Assembly (NCBI GenBank): GCA_003132125.1
Contig: PKWT01000414.1
Location: 1 to 8,936 of the forward strand
Direction: 5' to 3'
Length of the DNA: 8,936 nt
DNA from: Micrococcales bacterium
GTDB lineage: Bacteria > Actinomycetota > Actinomycetes > Actinomycetales > Dermatophilaceae
Made by a program: the position numbers and the translations under genes. The notes under the pieces were generated by a model that was given only the letters and a program-made list of their open reading frames with translations, did no database searches and was not told the DNA's origin. Each line of letters opens with the position of its first letter. Position 1 is the first letter of the stretch. This document shows positions 1-5,347 of the stretch, piece after piece.

Positions 1-40
1 GACCCCAGCCCACCTCTGACCCAGCGCCCGCTCGCTACGC

Positions 41-45
41 AAGGA
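41..45 (+). promoter_or_regulatory. Ribosome binding site of hisG
   Basis: AAGGA lies 8 nt before the ATG at 54 and supports that start. The bases from 1 to 40 hold no recognisable promoter. They may be the end of an upstream gene plus a short leader (an in-frame TGA is at 17-19), but too little is present to name that gene. Confidence 0.7.
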
Positions 46-53
46 CCCATCAC

Positions 54-899
54 ATGTTACGAATTGCCGTTCCCAACAAGGGTTCTCTGTCCGAGGCCGC
101 TGCCGGGATGTTGCGCGAGGCTGGCTATCGGGGGCGTCGAGAGCCCAAAGAGCTCGTGCTGATCGACGTTGAGCAGGACATTGAGTTCTTCTTCCTGCGA
201 CCACGTGACATCGCGGTCTACGTCGGCTCTGGCAGTCTCGATGGCGGCATCACCGGTCGTGATCTCCTGCTGGACTCCGGCGCCGCCGCGGTCGAGTCCA
301 TGTCTCTGGGTTTTGCCGCCTCGACCTTCCACTTCGCCGCAAAGCCGGGGGTTGCCACGAGCGTCAAGGACATTCAGGGCAAGAGGGTCGCCACGAGCTA
401 CGCCGGGCTGGTGTCCGCCTATCTGGCCGAGCACGGCGTGGAGGCCGACGTCGTTCGGCTCGACGGCGCCGTCGAGACGGCCATCACGCTGGGCGTCGCG
501 GACGTGATCGCCGACGTGGTCGAGACCGGAACGACGTTGCGGCAGCAGGGGCTTGAGGTTTTCGGCGACCCGATCCTGCGCAGTGAAGCGGTCTTGATCC
601 AGCGCGCGGACAGCTTGGCTCAGGGCTCACTCGACATCCTGGCCCGACGTCTGCAGGGCGTGATCACCGCGCGCAGCTACGTGATGATGGACTACGACGT
701 GCGGGTTGAGCTGGTGGAGCAGGCATGCGCCCTGACCCCCGGTCTCGAGTCACCGACCGTGTCGCCCCTGCACGACAAGGGCTACGTCGCCGTACGTGCG
801 ATGGTGCCGCGGAGCAGGACGAACCAGGTCATGGACGAGCTCTACGACCTTGGCGCCCGCGCCATCCTGGTCACCGACATTGCGGCCTGCCGGATCTGA
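54..899 (+). CDS. hisG: ATP phosphoribosyltransferase, long form (HisG)
   Basis: This cytosolic enzyme joins ATP and PRPP to give phosphoribosyl-ATP, the committed and feedback-regulated first step of histidine synthesis. The 281-residue protein opens with the family-typical RIAVPNKGSL. It carries the PRPP-binding stretch around residues 149-161 (ADVIADVVETGTT) and the conserved DPILRSEAVL at 172-181. Residues from about 207 to the end match in position and length the C-terminal ACT-like regulatory domain found in long-form HisG, where histidine binds. That domain means no separate HisZ partner should be needed. The ATG start is supported by AAGGA 8 nt upstream. The stop codon overlaps the start of the next gene by one base, so the two are probably co-translated. 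In many actinobacteria hisE lies directly upstream; here the window begins too late to see it. Confidence 0.97.
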   Translation: MLRIAVPNKGSLSEAAAGMLREAGYRGRREPKELVLIDVEQDIEFFFLRPRDIAVYVGSGSLDGGITGRDLLLDSGAAAVESMSLGFAASTFHFAAKPGVATSVKDIQGKRVATSYAGLVSAYLAEHGVEADVVRLDGAVETAITLGVADVIADVVETGTTLRQQGLEVFGDPILRSEAVLIQRADSLAQGSLDILARRLQGVITARSYVMMDYDVRVELVEQACALTPGLESPTVSPLHDKGYVAVRAMVPRSRTNQVMDELYDLGARAILVTDIAACRI

Positions 900-1375
900 T
901 GTCCCGTTCGTCAGCCGACGGTGGTCATGAGTCCGACCCGTACGCGGTGTTTCGTCCGCGGCGCGGGCGGCGCGTGGCACTGGTGATGGCGGCGCTGTCC
1001 TTGGTGATCTTCACCGGGGGAGCGATCTCGCTGCCCAGAGTGGATCCGCTCCATGGCGGCTGGGACCTCCTCGACCGGTTCTTCCTTGCCCTCTGCGGTG
1101 TCGCTGTTGCGGCAGCGCTGTGGCGCTACGCCTCGATCCGGGCGACGCCATCGACCGAGGGACTGGTGATCCGCAACCTGGTCACGACGCGCAGGCTCGA
1201 GTGGGCGCAGATCGTCCGGGTGCAGTTCGGAGGCGGCGCGCCGTGGGTGAGCGTGGATCTCGATGACACCGACACCGTTGCGGTCATGGCGATCCAGAAG
1301 GCTGACGGCCCCCTTGCCCCGGCCGAGGCGGCGCGCTTGACGGCGCTCGTCCAGGTGCATGCTCGGCCGCGCTAG
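899..1375 (+). CDS. PH domain-containing two-pass membrane protein
   Basis: A 158-residue protein with a charged, likely cytoplasmic N-terminus (residues 1-24, including RPRRGRR). Two hydrophobic helices follow at about 25-44 and 59-77. The C-terminal part at about 78-135 has the beta-strand pattern of the small bacterial PH-like domain (bPH_6 type): a TPSTEGLVIRN opening, then RRLEWAQIVRVQF, then VSVDLDDTDTVAV. Proteins of this type recur beside hisG in actinobacteria, but their role is not known and nothing here shows a link to histidine synthesis. I chose the ATG at 899 because it shares its A with the hisG stop (TGATG) and places the protein start just before the basic region. An in-frame ATG at 725 would overlap hisG by 175 bases and is unlikely. 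No clear ribosome site precedes 899, so translation probably depends on coupling to hisG. The stop at 1373-1375 abuts the stop of the convergent MFS gene. Confidence 0.82.
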   Translation: MSRSSADGGHESDPYAVFRPRRGRRVALVMAALSLVIFTGGAISLPRVDPLHGGWDLLDRFFLALCGVAVAAALWRYASIRATPSTEGLVIRNLVTTRRLEWAQIVRVQFGGGAPWVSVDLDDTDTVAVMAIQKADGPLAPAEAARLTALVQVHARPR

Positions 1376-2539
1376 CTAGGGCACCCTCGGGAGGCCCGGC
1401 TTCATCTGCATCGCCAGAGCCATCTGGACCAGCATCATCAGAGACATGAGCAACCAGATCACGTGGAAGTCGCCGGTCAGGTCACGCAGGGCTCCGGTGA
1501 CGGTGGGCCCGAATGACGCGATCGTGTAGCTCACGAAGAAGGCCATAGCCGTCAGACGCCCACTGCCAGCGGGGGTCTTTGCGTAGTCCACGAGCAGCAC
1601 CAGTCCGATGGAGAACGCTGCGCCCTGCCCCAGCCCGAGCACGCACACCCACACCCAGGCGGCGGCGTCGGGTGCCACGAGCAGGGCCACCATGCCCACG
1701 AGCCCCAGGCCAGAGGCCGGCATCAACAGGACTCGGTGGTCACGAACCTTGTCGGTGAGCACCGGTCCCAGCAGACCCGAGATCAGCTGGGCGCCGACGA
1801 ACGCCGACAACAAGTAGCCCGCCGTCGTGGCGTCCCAACCGCGCGCGACATACGTCGGAGATATCCAGGCCAGGCTCGAGTAGAACTGCCAGGACTGGAT
1901 GGTGAGGTAGGTCGCGATGAGCCAAGCCGTCGGGTGTCGCCAGGGCAGCCCATGGCTCGTGGCCGCAACGGGGTTGGCCGCCCGATGTCGCGAGAGCCGC
2001 AGCGCGACCGGCGCCCAGGCGAGCGCACCGACTGCTGCCGGGATGCACCAGGAGGCCAGGGAGCCTTGCCAGGATCCGAAACGTGCCGCGAGAGGCGCTG
2101 ACAATGCGGACGAAACCGCAGCGCCGCCCATCATGGCGAACATGTAGAGCCCGGTGACCGTCCCGGTGCGTTCCGGCGGGAAGACGGCCTTGACCAGGTG
2201 GGGGAGCAGCGCGCCAGCCACAGCGATGCCGAAACCCGCCACGAACGTACCCGCAAACAGTGCCCACACCTGGTCGCCCCACCAGCGCAGGAGGACACCT
2301 GCGAACACTGCGATCATCGCGATCTGGACCGAGACGGCGGCACCGAGTCGTTCGCCCATGAGCCGGGCCGCAGGCGCCATGAGCCCCATACAGAGCACCG
2401 GAAGCGTCGTGACTGCGCCGATCCACGCGTGGGACAGATCAAGATCGGCAGCAATGACCTTGGTCAGTGGCGGGATACTGGCGATGGCCATTCGCAGGTT
2501 CGCTGACACAGCGACCAGTGCCAGCGCCATGAGCCACAC
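1376..2539 (-). CDS. MFS transporter, CynX/NimT-like
   Basis: A 387-residue integral membrane protein with about 12 hydrophobic segments, which fits a major facilitator superfamily carrier. The first helix contains the NLR motif (residues 14-16). It is followed by SHAWIGAVTTLPVLCMGLMAP (about 36-56), the pattern of the CynX/NimT group (cyanate or 2-nitroimidazole transport proteins and many uncharacterised relatives). GLGQGAAFSIGL (302-313) and SFGPTVTGALRDLTG (342-356) are also typical of the later helices. Substrate and direction cannot be inferred. The start is uncertain. The GTG at 2539 leaves almost no N-terminal tail, the purine-rich GAAGAGG at 2554-2560 is 14 nt away (longer than usual), and an in-frame ATG at 2530 is the other option. 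No other ATG, GTG or TTG exists between the upstream gene's stop and 2539. It is the last gene of a three-gene minus-strand block and is probably translated after the DUF gene before it. It has no room for its own terminator. Confidence 0.87.
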   Translation of the reverse strand: MWLMALALVAVSANLRMAIASIPPLTKVIAADLDLSHAWIGAVTTLPVLCMGLMAPAARLMGERLGAAVSVQIAMIAVFAGVLLRWWGDQVWALFAGTFVAGFGIAVAGALLPHLVKAVFPPERTGTVTGLYMFAMMGGAAVSSALSAPLAARFGSWQGSLASWCIPAAVGALAWAPVALRLSRHRAANPVAATSHGLPWRHPTAWLIATYLTIQSWQFYSSLAWISPTYVARGWDATTAGYLLSAFVGAQLISGLLGPVLTDKVRDHRVLLMPASGLGLVGMVALLVAPDAAAWVWVCVLGLGQGAAFSIGLVLLVDYAKTPAGSGRLTAMAFFVSYTIASFGPTVTGALRDLTGDFHVIWLLMSLMMLVQMALAMQMKPGLPRVP

Positions 2540-2599
2540 CGGTGGCAGGCCGACCTCTTCGACGGGCTGACTGTCGGTGGGCAGTGAGGAGGTCAGGGC

Positions 2600-3187
2600 T
2601 CAGCCGTTCTGGCCGTATGCCGCACGGAGCAGGGGTTCCAGCGAACGAACGTCGTTCTCGTCGGAGTCGGAGGCGAGGTGGACCCAATGGGTTGACTGCC
2701 CAAAGGCTTTGGCTTCGCTGAGCCTCTTGTCGGCCGGGGCCTTTGCGCGGAAACAAAAACCAACCCGCAGCGTGCCGTGTGGCCCGGGCGCCACCGAGAC
2801 GAACTGAGTGCGTCGGACGACATGGGTGGCGGTTGAGCGAGCCTCGACCACGCAGTCATCGCCCAACCCTGCGGCGAGGGCGACGACGCCGTCGTGGAGG
2901 GGCCGTAGCTCAGCCTTCGGCCCGGCATACAAGGCGTCCGCTGAGTCCTCCAGGGTCTGTTCGACCCAACCCGCGCGATGGGCGGCAGCATCCGCAATCG
3001 TGCTTCGCAGGTCTTGCGGGATGCCATGGACGTCCGTGAGCCAGCGGCGAACATCGTCCGGCTGCAGCGGATCGAGCCCCGCGTGCCGCACGAGGTCGAC
3101 CCACTCGTCGAGCGTTCGACCGGTCCGTTCCTGCATCGGCCCAGTGTCCGCAGCCGTTCCGTCGCCCGGTTCCATGCCGCCCATCAT
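2600..3187 (-). CDS. DUF4287/DUF5655-type protein of unknown function
   Basis: A soluble protein of 195 residues from the ATG at 3187. After a low-complexity Met/Gly/Asp-rich start (residues 1-20), residues about 22-70 have the form of DUF4287: TGRTLDEWVDLV, then a VRRWLTDVHGIP segment. Residues about 90-194 look like DUF5655: LRPLHDGVVAL, a VVRRTQFVSVAPG strand pair, LRVGFCF, then THWVHLASDSDENDVRSLEPLLRAAY at the end. This pairing is common in actinobacterial and other genomes, with no function assigned. The start is uncertain. ATGs at 3187, 3184 and 3175 are all possible, none has a good ribosome site, and a TTG at 3223 would overlap the kinase gene by 23 nt. The gene lies 13 nt after the kinase gene and 60 nt before the MFS gene. 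It is in the same reading frame as the MFS gene, with a single TGA (2600-2602) closing it. Confidence 0.78.
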   Translation of the reverse strand: MMGGMEPGDGTAADTGPMQERTGRTLDEWVDLVRHAGLDPLQPDDVRRWLTDVHGIPQDLRSTIADAAAHRAGWVEQTLEDSADALYAGPKAELRPLHDGVVALAAGLGDDCVVEARSTATHVVRRTQFVSVAPGPHGTLRVGFCFRAKAPADKRLSEAKAFGQSTHWVHLASDSDENDVRSLEPLLRAAYGQNG

Positions 3188-3200
3188 GCCCAACGATGGG

Positions 3201-3767
3201 TCACGGCGTGGTGGTGTCCACAATCAGGTCAGCGCGACCGCGTGTCGCGTCGGCGCGGAACAGGGCATCTTCCTGCTCGGCCCAACGGCTCCAGTGGGGC
3301 AGATATGCCTGCGCGTCGCGCTCGATGCCCCGCCGGAAACGGACGTCTCGGTCCGCCTCGAGCCAGATGAGCGCCGACTCGAAGTCCGCGTTCCGTCCCG
3401 CGCCCGCGCCCGCACCCTCCACGAGCAGGAGGGACGTGGCGGGGAGGTCCTGCCAGTCGGCATAGTGATCGCGCGCCCAGTCCCATCGCCTGTATGCCGG
3501 CCGCTCGCCGTGTGCGATCGGGGCCAGGATCTGGTCGTGCAGGTCGGCAACGGCCTGTGCCAGACCATCCCAGCCGGGATACAGGTCGTCCATGTGCAGA
3601 ACGTGGGTTCCGGGGAGGCGCACGGCAAGCGCCGCAGCGAAGTCTGTCTTGCCCGCGCCGCTGGGTCCGTCGATGGCCACGACTTTCGTGGCGCCACAAC
3701 GTGGCTGGGCGTGTTCGATGACTCGAAGTGCCTCGGTGATCGCCTCGCTCGCGTCCGTGAGCTGCAT
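3201..3767 (-). CDS. P-loop kinase, uridine kinase-like
   Basis: A 188-residue cytosolic P-loop nucleotide-binding protein resembling the small uridine kinase-like proteins of actinobacteria. Visible motifs are a Walker A, GPSGAGKT, at 34-41; HMDDLYPGW at 58-66, where the MDD acidic pair takes the place of the catalytic/metal-binding Asp region of uridine kinases; YRRWDW at 92-97, the kind of motif that contacts substrate in this group; and LLLVEGAGAGAG at 113-124, the Walker B-like strand. The exact substrate is not settled by these motifs. A general nucleoside or small-metabolite phosphotransferase role is as far as I would go. The ATG at 3767 has no ribosome site, but TACAGT lies 6 nt before it, which suggests a leaderless transcript. 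It is the first gene of the minus-strand block and is transcribed away from hisF. Confidence 0.85.
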   Translation of the reverse strand: MQLTDASEAITEALRVIEHAQPRCGATKVVAIDGPSGAGKTDFAAALAVRLPGTHVLHMDDLYPGWDGLAQAVADLHDQILAPIAHGERPAYRRWDWARDHYADWQDLPATSLLLVEGAGAGAGRNADFESALIWLEADRDVRFRRGIERDAQAYLPHWSRWAEQEDALFRADATRGRADLIVDTTTP

Positions 3768-3773
3768 CTCTGG

Positions 3774-3779
3774 ACTGTA
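3774..3779 (-). promoter_or_regulatory. Probable -10 box, leaderless promoter of the kinase gene
   Basis: On the minus strand this reads TACAGT, close to the actinobacterial TANNNT consensus. It is followed by exactly 6 nt (CCAGAG) and then the ATG at 3767. That spacing would place the transcript start at or next to the start codon, and it fits the absence of a ribosome site. No convincing -35 box is present. Confidence 0.45.
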
Positions 3780-3808
3780 GACAGCCGGGGGCCTCGGCGC
3801 ACGCTCGC

Positions 3809-3814
3809 TAGGCT
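3809..3814 (+). promoter_or_regulatory. Probable -10 box, leaderless promoter of hisF
   Basis: TAGGCT fits TANNNT and ends 6 nt before the GTG start of hisF at 3821. No Shine-Dalgarno sequence lies in front of hisF, so a leaderless mRNA is the simplest reading. No clear -35 box is present, which is common for actinobacterial leaderless promoters. Confidence 0.5.
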
Positions 3815-3820
3815 GACCGG

Positions 3821-4594
3821 GTGAGCGTCGCGATACGGGTCATCCCCTGCCTTGACGTGGACGCCGGACGCGTCGTCAAGGGGGTCAACTTCGAGAACCT
3901 GCGTGATGCGGGTGATCCCGTCGAGCTGGCAAAGCGCTACGACGAACAGGGTGCAGACGAGCTGACCTTTCTCGACGTCACCGCCAGCAGTGGCAATCGC
4001 GAGACGACCCTGGATGTTGTTCGCCGGACCGCCGAGCAGGTGTTCATCCCATTGACCGTGGGCGGGGGTGTGCGCACGGTTGACGATGTGGACCGCCTGC
4101 TGCGTGCGGGCGCTGACAAGGTGGGGGTCAACACCGCCGCGATCTCCCGCCCAGACCTGATCGCCGACATCGCGGATCGCTTCGGCTGCCAGGTCTTGGT
4201 CCTGTCCGCTGACGTACGGCGTCGGCGCGACGAATCGGGTTCTCCGACTGGCGAGTTCGAGGTGACTACCCACGGTGGTCGGCAGGGGACTGGCCTGGAG
4301 GCCATCGAGTGGTGCGCGAAGGCCGCTCAGCTGGGCGCGGGGGAGATCCTGCTCAACTCGATGGACGCCGACGGCACCAAGGACGGCTTCGATCTGGAGC
4401 TCATCGCGGCCGTCCGGCGGGAGGTGAACGTGCCGTTGATCGCCAGTGGTGGAGCGGGCGCCGTCGCCGACTTCGCTCCCGCCGTCGACGCAGGGGCCAA
4501 CGCTGTGCTCGCCGCCAGCGTCTTCCACTTCGGTGAGCTCACCATCGGCCAGGTGAAGGATGCTCTGCGCGCCCATGGGCTGCCCGTCCGCTGA
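3821..4594 (+). CDS. hisF: Imidazole glycerol phosphate synthase, cyclase subunit (HisF)
   Basis: HisF is the (beta/alpha)8-barrel subunit that uses ammonia delivered by the glutaminase HisH to turn PRFAR into imidazole glycerol phosphate and AICAR, linking histidine and purine synthesis. The 257-residue protein is of normal family length. The first catalytic aspartate is Asp12 (IPCLDVDAGRVVKG) and the second is Asp131 (LVLSADVRRR). Phosphate-binding loops are visible as TVGGGVRT (79-86) and IASGGAGAV (207-215), and the NSMDADGTKDG segment (179-189) is classic HisF. The GTG at 3821 gives the standard N-terminus. No ribosome site precedes it, consistent with a leaderless transcript from TAGGCT at 3809. 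HisH and HisA are not in this window, and the gene after hisF is on the opposite strand, so hisF is probably transcribed on its own here. Confidence 0.97.
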   Translation: MSVAIRVIPCLDVDAGRVVKGVNFENLRDAGDPVELAKRYDEQGADELTFLDVTASSGNRETTLDVVRRTAEQVFIPLTVGGGVRTVDDVDRLLRAGADKVGVNTAAISRPDLIADIADRFGCQVLVLSADVRRRRDESGSPTGEFEVTTHGGRQGTGLEAIEWCAKAAQLGAGEILLNSMDADGTKDGFDLELIAAVRREVNVPLIASGGAGAVADFAPAVDAGANAVLAASVFHFGELTIGQVKDALRAHGLPVR

Positions 4595-4663
4595 ACGCAA
4601 CGACCGACAGACCGCCAGGGTCCGCGGGTCACATAACGAGGGTCAGATGACCTGTGAATCGGA
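4595..4663. other. Intergenic gap between convergent hisF and the MDMPI-like gene
   Basis: This 69-base gap lies between two convergent stop codons. It contains GGTCA-GA-TGACC at 4641-4652 and flanking TCACA/TGTGA arms (4629-4633 and 4653-4657). The inner repeat has only a 2-nt loop and no T-run follows, so it is not a convincing terminator. A weak bidirectional stop or a protein site are both possible. I see no gene here. Confidence 0.4.
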
Positions 4664-5281
4664 TCAGATGGCCATGAGAGCTTCATCCGCGCCGGACAGA
4701 TCGACCTGGGCAACGCCCCGACGCCCGAATGAATAGAGCAAGAGCTCTCCGGGTGTGCCGGTGACGATGACCGTGCCGAGATCGGTCGTGGTGTGGACCT
4801 GCTGTCGGCCGTGCGAGGGCGCTACCAGCACGACGCCGACCCGGGAGCGGGCGAAGTGCAGCCGGGCCAGCCTGGAGACGATGCGCCAAAGCGCCGCCTC
4901 GAGACCGATTGAGAGCTCGCGGGCGGTCCAGCTCTGGCCACCACGGAGCACGTCCTCGTGGTGGACATAGAACTCGGCGGTGTTCATGGCCTCGTCCACC
5001 ATCGCCAGCGAAACGGGGGACCACACCGGAGGACCCGACCGGACCTCCTTGACCAGGCGTGGCCAGTCCCACGCGGCATACCCTTTCTGCACGTGTTCCA
5101 GGCGGCCGGCCAGAGCGGGCAGCACGACGCCCGCTGCGACATCGGGCCGGCGCTCGCGCACGACGAGGTGGGCGGCGAGATCCCGGGTCAGCCATGGCGA
5201 GCACAGGGTCGGGGCATCGGGACCCACGCGTTCGAAGGTGTCACACAGGCTTTGGCGCTCGCTGCGGGCAAACCGGGTCAT
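4664..5281 (-). CDS. TIGR03085-type metal-binding protein (MDMPI/DinB-like fold)
   Basis: A 205-residue soluble protein of the actinobacterial TIGR03085 group, related to mycothiol-dependent maleylpyruvate isomerase. The N-terminal four-helix part is recognisable from the SPWLTRDLAAHLVVRERRPD region (28-47) and from MNTAEFYVHHEDVLRG (99-114). Likely metal ligands are His38, Glu103 and His107, which matches the His...Glu-x3-His arrangement of the zinc site in that isomerase family. The remaining C-terminal part (about 115-205, with TVIVTGTPGELLLYSFGR) fits the accessory domain of the group. The reaction is unknown, and a mycothiol-dependent role is only a family-based inference. The ATG at 5281 is well placed behind AGGA at 5289-5292 (7 nt). 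The gene is convergent with hisF and divergent from the ABC exporter genes. In several actinobacteria a homologue sits between hisF and hisI; here hisI does not follow. Confidence 0.85.
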   Translation of the reverse strand: MTRFARSERQSLCDTFERVGPDAPTLCSPWLTRDLAAHLVVRERRPDVAAGVVLPALAGRLEHVQKGYAAWDWPRLVKEVRSGPPVWSPVSLAMVDEAMNTAEFYVHHEDVLRGGQSWTARELSIGLEAALWRIVSRLARLHFARSRVGVVLVAPSHGRQQVHTTTDLGTVIVTGTPGELLLYSFGRRGVAQVDLSGADEALMAI

Positions 5282-5288
5282 GGCGACA

Positions 5289-5292
5289 TCCT
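5289..5292 (-). promoter_or_regulatory. Ribosome binding site of the MDMPI-like gene
   Basis: The minus strand reads AGGA, 7 nt before the ATG at 5281, which supports that start. Confidence 0.6.
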
Positions 5293-5320
5293 GACACCAG
5301 GGCCCGTGAGAGGGTAGGTC
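5291..5320 (+). promoter_or_regulatory. Possible promoter of the ABC exporter pair
   Basis: CTGACA at 5291-5296 resembles a -35 box, and TAGGTC at 5315-5320, 18 bp later, is a mediocre -10 box. It is the best candidate in the 66-base gap before the ABC genes. The -10 ends in C rather than T, so this is tentative. Confidence 0.3.
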
Positions 5321-5337
5321 GTCCCTGTCCAGCCCCT

Positions 5338-5342
5338 GGAGG
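5338..5342 (+). promoter_or_regulatory. Ribosome binding site that fixes the TTG start of the first ABC gene
   Basis: GGAGG lies 5 nt before the TTG at 5348. This strong site is the reason for accepting the rare TTG start rather than a later ATG or GTG. Confidence 0.65.
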
Positions 5343-5347
5343 CAGCT

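Noticed and set aside
1..40. Possible 3' end of an upstream hisE gene.
   Set aside because: One frame ends in TGA at 17-19 after only five codons, which is too little to identify anything.
725..898. Upstream ATG extension of the PH-domain gene.
   Set aside because: It would overlap the conserved C-terminal regulatory domain of hisG by 175 bases, and the added residues are Arg/Pro/Ala-rich out-of-frame hisG sequence.
2808..3824. A 338-codon plus-strand open frame across the kinase and DUF genes.
   Set aside because: It is antisense to two recognisable minus-strand proteins, shows no family features, is Arg/Ser/Pro-rich as GC-driven shadow frames are, and runs into the hisF start.
3224..4600. 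A 458-codon minus-strand open frame opposite hisF and continuing through the kinase gene in another frame.
   Set aside because: hisF is unambiguous on the plus strand and the kinase motifs lie in a different minus frame. The translation has no domain features; long antisense frames are expected at this GC content.
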